Part shown: positions 19,335 to 26,514 of the stretch, one piece after another
Layout of the letters: the number at the start of each line of letters is the position of its first letter
Numbering within the stretch: position 1 is the first letter of the stretch
Source of the DNA: Bifidobacterium pseudolongum subsp. globosum
GTDB lineage: Bacteria; Actinomycetota; Actinomycetes; Actinomycetales; Bifidobacteriaceae
Assembly (NCBI RefSeq): GCF_000741295.1
Contig: NZ_JGZG01000001.1
Coordinates: 170,609-234,608, forward strand
Length of the DNA stretch: 64,000 bases
Direction: 5' to 3'
Position numbers and translations under genes: made by a program
The notes under the pieces: generated by a model
Databases searched by the model: none
Told to the model about the DNA's origin: nothing
Seen by the model: only the letters and a program-made list of their open reading frames with translations

Positions 19335-19492
19335 TGCTACGGGTAGTGTTCTTTCTGCTACGGGCAGTGCCTCCTTAGGCAACAACCATGTACAAGCGTT
19401 GAAAAAACCAAGGTTTTAGTGATGCGCAAATTGGCAGAACACTACCCGTAGCAATAAAAGCACTACCCGTAGCAAAGAGGCTGCCCGTAGCA
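19335..19492. repeat. Five-copy TGCTACGGGTAGTG array
   Basis: Plus-strand copies at 19335-19348 and 19356-19369; minus-strand copies at 19440-19453, 19461-19474 and 19479-19492. Copies 1-2 and 3-4 are each 21 bp apart, two DNA turns. Variation is at one or two positions (GGGTAG or GGGCAG). The two groups face each other across 70 bp. Confidence 0.75.
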
Positions 19493-19495
19493 AAA

Positions 19496-19524
19496 GGGCT
19501 CCCCGCCAATGTGGCGGGGAGCCC
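19496..19524 (-). terminator. Terminator of the AEC permease gene
   Basis: 13-bp perfect GC-rich stem with a 3-nt loop, followed by CTTTTG on the minus strand, 30 nt after the stop. Confidence 0.88.
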
Positions 19525-19553
19525 CAAGATGATGGATGCCGTTTAGCACACTA

Positions 19554-20657
19554 TCAGTGGACGCACAGCGGCACGAGCCAGATCCACAGCAGGCAGGTGA
19601 CGGCGAACACGACGGTCGAGACCGCGGTGGTGGAGGCACCTTCCTTGACGTAGATGTTGTAACGGCTCGAGATGATGATGCCCGAGAACGCCGGAGGAAG
19701 GGCGACGGCCATGACAAGCATCGAGAGCTTGTTGACGTCGTGGCCCATGCCGCACAGCAGACCGACGCCAAGGAACGCGGCAGGGGTCAGGATCAGGCGG
19801 TAGAAGGTATTCCAGATCGTCTCCCAGCCGAGCGAGAACTTGACGGTCGAAAGCGCCAGACCAGCGGCGAGCACGGCCACGCCGGAGTTCGCCTTGGCGA
19901 TGAGGTCGAAGGTGGGGGCCACCTGGTCAGGCACACGCACGCCGATGAGCACGAGCACGATGGCGAGCAGCGGGGCCCAGCAGACCGGCTGCTTCAGCGC
20001 GTTGACGAGCGCGGCGAGGTTGCTGTTCTTCTTCTTGCCCATGTTGGAGGACTTGGAGACCATGACCTCGGCGTTCTTGTCCTTCGACGCGTCCTTGGAC
20101 GGATCGACGGCCACGTCGGCCTTCGGCGCCTTGACGGTGACTTCGCCCTTGGCGGTCGTGGTGGCGGCAGCGGACAGCTTGGCGCGGTCCTTGGCCTGGC
20201 CGAGGTTGATGAGATACATGCCGATCGGGATGGTCACGGCGTTCACCACGATCGAGATGATCGCGATGACGAGGTTGGTGCTCACGGTATCGCCATAGAT
20301 AGGATCAAGCACTGCGAAGCCGAGGAAGCCGATCGTCGGGGAGCCGGCGATCAACGCGCACACGGCCGCTTCCTGGATGCTGTGCTTGAACATGAGGCGG
20401 CACAGGTAGTAGCTGAGCATGAACATGACGATGATGCCGACGAATCCGAGGATCGTCAGCGTGGTGTCCTGGGCGAGCTCTTCACGGGTCGCCTTGACGA
20501 TGGAGATGAACAATGCGGCCGGCAGTGCGATGTTGAGCACGACCTTGTTGAGGCCCTGTCGCTGATCGTCGTCGAAATAGCTGAGCTTGCCGCAGACATA
20601 TCCCAACGCCATGATGACGATGATCGGGATGATATCGTTTACCAAAATCTGTACCAT
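19554..20657 (-). CDS. AEC-family permease, likely oxalate/formate carrier
   Basis: A 367-residue membrane protein of the auxin efflux carrier fold with about ten helices in two halves (ILVNDIIPIIVIMALGYVCG at the N-terminus, VVFAVTCLLWIWLVPLCVH at the end). A charged loop of about 60 residues (about 150-210, rich in Lys/Ala/Asp) separates the halves. Family members carry malate, malonate or similar acids. Lying between frc and oxc, it is inferred to carry oxalate in or formate out. Start ATG 20657 is chosen because the hydrophobic first helix begins there; the upstream in-frame residues are charged and unsupported. Confidence 0.85.
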   Translation of the reverse strand: MVQILVNDIIPIIVIMALGYVCGKLSYFDDDQRQGLNKVVLNIALPAALFISIVKATREELAQDTTLTILGFVGIIVMFMLSYYLCRLMFKHSIQEAAVCALIAGSPTIGFLGFAVLDPIYGDTVSTNLVIAIISIVVNAVTIPIGMYLINLGQAKDRAKLSAAATTTAKGEVTVKAPKADVAVDPSKDASKDKNAEVMVSKSSNMGKKKNSNLAALVNALKQPVCWAPLLAIVLVLIGVRVPDQVAPTFDLIAKANSGVAVLAAGLALSTVKFSLGWETIWNTFYRLILTPAAFLGVGLLCGMGHDVNKLSMLVMAVALPPAFSGIIISSRYNIYVKEGASTTAVSTVVFAVTCLLWIWLVPLCVH

Positions 20658-20705
20658 GATAAAAACTTTCTTCTCTTCGGTGGCGGATGCCCGGGGCAAC
20701 GGACC

Positions 20706-20736
20706 GCCACGGCCGTGACATCAGTACGGCCGTGGC
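20706..20736 (-). terminator. Hairpin after oxc
   Basis: 11-bp perfect stem (GCCACGGCCGT and its complement) with a 9-nt loop, 29 nt after the oxc stop and before the permease start. No T-run; could be a partial terminator within an oxc-permease operon. Confidence 0.65.
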
Positions 20737-20765
20737 GTGCCCCGTTGCCCCATATCAGGCATCGA

Positions 20766-22538
20766 TCACATATGCGCGCCCTCGATGTACGGGTCAGAGG
20801 TCACCTCGGAGGTCGCGAGCGGACCCACGACCGGCTTCGGATTGAGGTTGCTGATGTGGCCGGACTCCTTGCCGGCGTAGTCAGCGAGCTGCACGTGCAC
20901 GAAGCTCGGCTTGCCGGAGGCGACTGCCTCACCGACCATCTGCTCGACTTCGTCTGGCGTGGTAGCGTAGTAGCCTTTGCCACCGAACGCCTCGATCATC
21001 TTCTCGTAATGGGCGTCGTAGGTGAGGGTCAGCGGCGACGGGTCGCCGTCCTTGCCGAGGTTTTCAAAGTCACCACGGTAGATGCCGCCGTTGTTGAGCA
21101 CCACGAAGGTGATCGGCAGGTTGTAACGGCAGGCCACTTCGACTTCCATGCCGTCGAAGCCGAAGCCGGAGTCGCCACCGATGTACAGCACCTTCTTGCC
21201 GGTGGACACCGCGGCGCCGATCGAATAGCCGACGGCGCAGCCCATGACGCCCCACGTGCCGCAGTCGAGGCGGTGGCGCGGCTGGTAGATGTCGATGATG
21301 TTGCGGCAATCATCGAGCGTGTTGGCGCCTTCGTTGGTGAGGATCACGTCCTTGTTCTGGTCGTAGACCTTCTTGATCGCGCCCAAGGCATCGTAATGGC
21401 CCATCGGCACCTTGCCGGAGTTGATGCGTGCGGCAAACTTCTCGTCATTCTTCTTGGAGTCTGCCTGAATGGCGCCGAGCCACTCGGAGGAAGCCTTGAA
21501 CGGCGTCTTCTCAAGTCCGGCATTGAGCATCGCCATGGCGGACTTGATGTCGCCGACGACCGGGCACGCGATCGGGCGTGCGTTCTCGATCTCGTTCGGA
21601 TCGATCTCGATCTGGATGAACTTGACGTTCGGGTTCCATTCCTTGCCCTCGCCGAAGTTCAGCATCCAATTGAGGCGGGCGCCCACGAGCAGCACCACGT
21701 CGGCGGTGCGCAGCGCGAGGCCACGCGCGCTGGCGGTGCAGTGCGGGTCGTCGTCCGGGATGAGGCCCTTGGCCATCGACATGGGCTGGAACGGGATGTC
21801 GGTCTTCGAGACGAACTCCTTGAGCTCGTCTTCGGCCTGCGCGAGCGCTGCGCCCTTGCCTACGAGCATGAGCGGATTCTTGGCTTCGCTCAGCAGCTTG
21901 AGCGCTTCGTCGATCGACGCCTGCGCCGGCGGCATGGCCGGGTTCGGCTGGTTCGCGGTCCACAGCTTGGCTGCGGCTTCGTCCTTGTCCATCGTCTGCG
22001 CCACGGCGTCATCCGGGAAGTCGATGTAGACGGCGCCCGGACGGCCGGAGCATGCGATGTGCATGGCGCGCGCCACGGCGAGCGGGATGTCCTCGATCTT
22101 GTCGATGCGGAAAGATTCCTTGCAGAAGGCCTTCGCGTAGTTCATCTGGTCGAGACCCTCATATTCGCCTTCGTGCATGTCGACGACGTTGCGGGTCGAG
22201 GACCCGCCGATCATGATGACCGGGAATCCGTTGGTGGTGGCTTCAAGCATGGCGGCGAGACCGTTGAGGAAGCCGGGGGCGGAGACGGTCAACGCCACTG
22301 CCGGCTTGCCGGTCAGGAAGCCTTCGGCCGCGGCGGCATTGACCGCGTCCTCCTCATGGCGCATGCCGATGTAGCGCATGCCCATGCCCTGCGCGATACG
22401 CGCGAAGTCAGTCACTGGGATGCCGACGATACCATACATGTTCTTGATGCCGTTGGCCATCAGCGCTTGGGCCAGGTAGTGCGGGGAATCAGTGAGATTC
22501 TGCTCCTGCGGCTGGGTAGTGGTTGTTTCGTCAGTCAT
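20766..22538 (-). CDS. oxc: Oxalyl-CoA decarboxylase
   Basis: A 590-residue ThDP enzyme converting oxalyl-CoA to formyl-CoA and CO2, consuming a proton and so aiding acid tolerance. The catalytic Glu lies in YIGMRHEEDAVNAAAAEGFL, the ThDP/Mg motif is GGDSGFGFDGMEVE...NN near residues 454-484, and the C-terminal lid PKPVVGPLATSEV is present. The CoA-adjacent region SAPGFLNGLAAMLEATTNGF is conserved. RBS AGGAGGAAAG precedes ATG 22538 and TAGAAT at 22577-22572 could be its -10. Same strand and order as the permease downstream. Confidence 0.96.
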   Translation of the reverse strand: MTDETTTTQPQEQNLTDSPHYLAQALMANGIKNMYGIVGIPVTDFARIAQGMGMRYIGMRHEEDAVNAAAAEGFLTGKPAVALTVSAPGFLNGLAAMLEATTNGFPVIMIGGSSTRNVVDMHEGEYEGLDQMNYAKAFCKESFRIDKIEDIPLAVARAMHIACSGRPGAVYIDFPDDAVAQTMDKDEAAAKLWTANQPNPAMPPAQASIDEALKLLSEAKNPLMLVGKGAALAQAEDELKEFVSKTDIPFQPMSMAKGLIPDDDPHCTASARGLALRTADVVLLVGARLNWMLNFGEGKEWNPNVKFIQIEIDPNEIENARPIACPVVGDIKSAMAMLNAGLEKTPFKASSEWLGAIQADSKKNDEKFAARINSGKVPMGHYDALGAIKKVYDQNKDVILTNEGANTLDDCRNIIDIYQPRHRLDCGTWGVMGCAVGYSIGAAVSTGKKVLYIGGDSGFGFDGMEVEVACRYNLPITFVVLNNGGIYRGDFENLGKDGDPSPLTLTYDAHYEKMIEAFGGKGYYATTPDEVEQMVGEAVASGKPSFVHVQLADYAGKESGHISNLNPKPVVGPLATSEVTSDPYIEGAHM

Positions 22539-22613
22539 GAACTTTCCTCCTATCGGAACGTTGCTACCCCGATTCTAAGGTGGTTCACACTGGTTTCGGC
22601 TTGGGCAAAGCGC

Positions 22614-24113
22614 TTAGCGTATTTTATGCTCAGCGCTGTGTTCGTCCTTGTCTTGGTGTCTATGGCGGCGACGCTGTTCGCGGATCGCCTCGCTTTGCGC
22701 GGCGAGCATGGCCGACCCGGCCACATGCTGCAGCGCGGATCCGGCGGCCATCACGAAATCGGTGAATCCGGCGTCGTCGTGCACCTCGTTGCTCGCCACG
22801 GACGCACGGATGTTCGAGAAGAACTGGTGCCAGCCGGAGCGCGCGAGCACGTCGATGCTCGCGCCGTACATGCCCACCGGGTAGCCGAAGAGGAACGCGA
22901 TGGCCACACCCACCGCGAGGAACGGGAACATGCCCCAGCCGAAGATCTCGCATCCCAGCAGCACGGCGGACATCGGGCAGCGGTTGAACGCGGTGAGGAA
23001 GCAGATTGAGCCGAGCGCCGCGCCGAACAGCGGGTCGGTGCCGGTCATGGCGAAGCACGCCGAGCCGAGCAGGCCGCCGATGCAGAACGACGGCATGATC
23101 TCGCCGCCCTTAAACCACATGCCGAGGCACAGCACGGTCAGCAGCATCTTGATGGCGAAGTCGGCCGACAGATCGGGCATGTTGAGCACATCGTTGAGCA
23201 TCTCGCCGCCCGAACCGGTGAACCGCCACCAGCCAAACACAGTCACGAGCACGGCGAACAGCAGGCCACCCACAATCACCCACACAAAATAATTGTGCCG
23301 GATGCGCATGGTGAGCGCCTGCAGCAGGCGTATGGCGATGGCGAATACGCTGCCTGCCACGGCGGCGGCGATGCCGATGACGATGCACACGCCGATGATG
23401 CGCCACGAGGCGGACGGCACGGGCACCGCGTTGATGACGTCACCAATACCGAAATGATTGGAGATGAGGAACGCGATGAAGCACGCGATGAGCATGGAGG
23501 TCACGTACTGCAGCTGCGTGAACCGCATGAGTTCGAGCACGAGCATGCACGATCCGAGAGGCGCGAAGAACAGGGCGGAAAACGCCGCGGCCATGCCGGT
23601 CGAGGCGATGTAGCGGTTGATCTCGTAGGTGTCGTCGTGGTCCTCTCGGCGCAGGATGTTGTGCAGGCGGAACGGCTTGGCGATCGTCGTGCCGAGGCTC
23701 GCGCCGATCTGCAACGCCCCGGCCTCCTTGCCCACCGAGCCGCCGGCCAGGATCGTCATGCCCGTGGAGAACAGGATGCCCGGCGCCAGCAGCGCGCTCA
23801 GGTGGTCGCCGGCGCGCATCTTCTCGATGATCGCGTCGGTCGTCAGGTTGAGCGGCAGCTTCCACCACCTGTACATGAGCAATTGCACGATGCCCATGAC
23901 CGGCAGCAGCCAGATGAGCCACGGCGCGCGTTCGAACAGGCTTCGCGCGGCCCCCACGAACAGGCACAGCACGATCGACGCGAATCCACACACCACTCCG
24001 CACAGGCACGCGAACAGCGTGTGGCGCACCACCTGCATCCAGTCGAACCGCGCAGGCGGCTCCACGCTCTGCTTTGTGGAGCCGGCCTGCGGTGTTTGTG
24101 TTGTGGTGCTCAT
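22614..24113 (-). CDS. ClC-family chloride channel/antiporter
   Basis: A 499-residue protein with about ten membrane helices. The filter region reads GGSVGKEAGALQIGASLG near residues 125-142: the gating Glu is retained, but the usual GREGP is GKEAG. FAPLGSCMLVLELMRF and GGEIMPSFCIGGLLG match later filter segments. There is no C-terminal CBS pair; the C-terminus is a His/Lys-rich tail. GAGGATG precedes ATG 24113, chosen over an upstream in-frame ATG. Its position beside oxc could link it to charge balance during acid uptake, but it may be independent. Halide selectivity cannot be told. Confidence 0.9.
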   Translation of the reverse strand: MSTTTQTPQAGSTKQSVEPPARFDWMQVVRHTLFACLCGVVCGFASIVLCLFVGAARSLFERAPWLIWLLPVMGIVQLLMYRWWKLPLNLTTDAIIEKMRAGDHLSALLAPGILFSTGMTILAGGSVGKEAGALQIGASLGTTIAKPFRLHNILRREDHDDTYEINRYIASTGMAAAFSALFFAPLGSCMLVLELMRFTQLQYVTSMLIACFIAFLISNHFGIGDVINAVPVPSASWRIIGVCIVIGIAAAVAGSVFAIAIRLLQALTMRIRHNYFVWVIVGGLLFAVLVTVFGWWRFTGSGGEMLNDVLNMPDLSADFAIKMLLTVLCLGMWFKGGEIMPSFCIGGLLGSACFAMTGTDPLFGAALGSICFLTAFNRCPMSAVLLGCEIFGWGMFPFLAVGVAIAFLFGYPVGMYGASIDVLARSGWHQFFSNIRASVASNEVHDDAGFTDFVMAAGSALQHVAGSAMLAAQSEAIREQRRRHRHQDKDEHSAEHKIR

Positions 24114-24230
24114 GCCATCCTCTGCTCGTGCCGCCATGCCATGGTGGCGGGGTGTTCGTTCAGCTACCGTGTATCTTACCGTTGGCCGCGCGGCCTTAGC
24201 GGCCGCTCCCTCTGACAGCGTGACACGGGA

Positions 24231-26204
24231 TCACTCTCCGTCTTCGAGCTCACGCTTGTGACGCACCACCAGGATCGACGCCGCGAGCAACGTGAGCAGT
24301 CCCAAGGTGATGGGCCATGCGTCGCTCACGCCGGTCGCGGCGAGCGCCGGTGGCCGTGGCGCTTTGGGCTCGGGCTCCGCCACCGGCACGGCTTCCGGAG
24401 TGCGCGCGGGCTCAGGCTCCACGCGCACGAACACGCGTTCCTGCGGGTCGGCATACGAACTGGTGGCGGTTTGGACGCGGCCGTCGCCGGCGAATTCCCA
24501 GACGAACACGTACCAGCCGGGCCGTTCGGCACTAATCTCCACGGGGTCGCCGTGCGCGTCGGGCGCCCCTCCCCCGACATGGATTTCGCCGTTGATGGCC
24601 TCGTATTCCCATGTGCCGATGAGTGTGTGGTGATCGTCTTCCTCCGGTTCCTGCGCGTCGGCGGGCTCGTATGCGCCGTCGTCTTGCCCGTCTCCGCTGC
24701 CGGCCCACCACACGCGCACCTGCGCGTAGGGCACGTCGGTGTCTATGCCGTGCTCACTGCTGCCGGCCCAGTTGCCGTGCTCATCGGGGAATCCACTTAC
24801 ACGGATCACGTCGGCGATTTGCGCGCCCGGCTGCACGGTGGATTCCACGACGCGCGACTCCACGGTGAGCGGCGCGCGCACGGCGTGTGTTTCGCTCGGA
24901 TCCATGAATGCGGTGATCACGTCGTCTGCGAGCAGTTCGCGCACGTCACGGCTCTGCCGTTCGCGTTCGATCGCCCAGACCCATGTGCCGAACCCACCCT
25001 GTTCGGCGAGGTATGGCTCGTCCGACCCGGGCTCGCGCACGCCCTGCACATGCACCGTCTGCCCGCTGGCGCCGAACGTGGCTTCGGCGAACGCGCACGG
25101 CTCGTACCCGGCGCGCGCCAGCTGTTCGAGGAACTCAGGAGCGGTGGCGTGCGCGTTTGGCACATACCGCTCCCCCAGCGCGCTTACGGGCAGGCCGCCA
25201 AAGTACCAGCCGCGCGCGTGGACTTGCGCGCCGCGCGGCCATGCGCCGCTGCCGGGCAATGCGCTGACCTGCACGTCGTCGGTCACCGGCGCGCCGGTGT
25301 CGATTGATTTCGGCGAGGTCCGCGTGGTGATTGTGGGGTTGAACGTGGTGCGCACAGGCACGGTGACCTCGTCGAGCGCCTGCACATACCCGGAGCCGAG
25401 CGCGACCATGTCCTGCGAGCTGATGATGCGGTCGATCGACGGGAGCGTCACGCTGCCGGACACAGTCAGCGGCCCATCGCCTGTGGCATGCCATGTGATG
25501 ACGGTCGTATAGTCGCCCGACGTGCCGCTGATCGTGGCCGACCCGTTGCCGAACCGCGCCGGCCCGTCGATTGTGAGGGTGAACGGTACATCGGACACGG
25601 GATCGCCATCACTGTTGTGGATCCGCAGGCGCACGGCGCCGGTGCGTGCGACGTCGTCGTACTCCAGTTCCATCGCCATCGTCTCCGGCACAAGCAGCGG
25701 CGCTTCGGCGAGCAGCTCGTCCACGCGCTTGAACAACTGCGGGTATTGCTGCAGTGTCTCACGGGTCGCGGCCCATCCCGCCGCGCCGGTTGTGGTATCG
25801 AAAGCGTCATGCATGATGATCGCGAGCGCCGTCTGCGTGTAGTCGCTGTTGTGCACATGCTGGTATTTGTGCAACAGTGCGGCGAGCCGCCGGTTCTGCG
25901 GCGAATCGGGCAGCGGGGAGACCGAGCCGATCCGCATGGTCGAAGGCATGGCCTCCTCGATGCAGTAGTACCGCGTGCTTGTGGAATCGTAGCCGACCGG
26001 CCCCATCCAATACGTGCCGCCATTGTGCACATACATGAAGTAATCCTGGGATTTGGCCGCAGTCAGTATCTCGCCGGGCACCGCCATCGCACCCAATGGC
26101 GCAGCCACGGCCAATACAGCCGCCACGCATGCCGCCAATGCGGCGCGCAACCCACTGCGCAACCGTTGTGGTATTCGCGGTTGTTGTGTGCCATATGCCA
26201 TCAT
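24231..26204 (-). CDS. Cell-wall-anchored surface protein with LAATG sorting signal
   Basis: A 657-residue secreted protein. A signal peptide (AALAACVAAVLAVAAPLGAM) ends near residue 40. An alpha-helical N-terminal domain begins with the conserved-looking YYCIEEAMPST, followed by several Ig-like beta domains (LRIHNSDGDPVSDVPFTLTI, QTVHVQGVREPGSDEP, WYVFVWEFAGDG). The end has a Pro/Glu spacer, LAATG, a hydrophobic helix and KRELEDGE, a sortase signal. LAXTG is the motif of class E sortases. Ligand unknown; adhesion is only a guess. ATG 26204 has AAGGATC upstream. The ORF extension further upstream has no support. Confidence 0.85.
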   Translation of the reverse strand: MMAYGTQQPRIPQRLRSGLRAALAACVAAVLAVAAPLGAMAVPGEILTAAKSQDYFMYVHNGGTYWMGPVGYDSTSTRYYCIEEAMPSTMRIGSVSPLPDSPQNRRLAALLHKYQHVHNSDYTQTALAIIMHDAFDTTTGAAGWAATRETLQQYPQLFKRVDELLAEAPLLVPETMAMELEYDDVARTGAVRLRIHNSDGDPVSDVPFTLTIDGPARFGNGSATISGTSGDYTTVITWHATGDGPLTVSGSVTLPSIDRIISSQDMVALGSGYVQALDEVTVPVRTTFNPTITTRTSPKSIDTGAPVTDDVQVSALPGSGAWPRGAQVHARGWYFGGLPVSALGERYVPNAHATAPEFLEQLARAGYEPCAFAEATFGASGQTVHVQGVREPGSDEPYLAEQGGFGTWVWAIERERQSRDVRELLADDVITAFMDPSETHAVRAPLTVESRVVESTVQPGAQIADVIRVSGFPDEHGNWAGSSEHGIDTDVPYAQVRVWWAGSGDGQDDGAYEPADAQEPEEDDHHTLIGTWEYEAINGEIHVGGGAPDAHGDPVEISAERPGWYVFVWEFAGDGRVQTATSSYADPQERVFVRVEPEPARTPEAVPVAEPEPKAPRPPALAATGVSDAWPITLGLLTLLAASILVVRHKRELEDGE

Positions 26205-26514
26205 GATGATCCTTCCGTCGCTCCATTGCCAGATCCATGGGGTGGACCGCCCCGTTGCGGCACCCCATGCATGTGCCATCGAGCATGGCACCGCGGCCAT
26301 CGGGGGCGGAAGCGGGACGAGGTGGTGTGGTCGGACGGCCGAAGGAATCCCGGAATGTGGACACAGGGTGATGTGGAAGCTCAGGCGATCCATCCATGCA
26401 GCGCAATACCACTGCACCGGTTATCCACATTTCCCACATATACAAGCCTGCATATCGGAACCGTTTACGCCTGTGTAACGCCATTCATTCGTTCGTGCCC
26501 CTACAATGGCAGCC
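26205..26514. other. Divergent intergenic region of the surface protein gene and glgE
   Basis: 310 bp without a credible gene. The left end holds the RBS of the surface-protein gene and the right end the putative glgE -10. No clear operator repeats were seen. Confidence 0.5.
26502..26507 (+). promoter_or_regulatory. Putative -10 box of glgE (leaderless)
   Basis: TACAAT 7 nt before ATG 26515; no Shine-Dalgarno lies between. Confidence 0.6.

Larger units (their letters stand above)
19046..19553. other. Repeat-rich gap between frc and the AEC permease
   Basis: No ORF with codon bias is found. It holds two direct copies and one inverted copy of a GTGTCTAAGGTCAGYCAT motif (19097-19227), then five copies of a TGCTACGGGTAGTG motif (19335-19492), then the permease terminator. 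AT content rises around 19380-19440. Confidence 0.7.

Noticed and set aside
19335..19492. CRISPR array
   Set aside because: Repeats are only 14 bp, switch orientation and have 4-70 bp spacers; no cas genes.
19536..23009. 1157-residue open frame on the plus strand
   Set aside because: It is the reverse of the permease, oxc and ClC genes; His/Arg/Val-rich composition and no recognisable domain.
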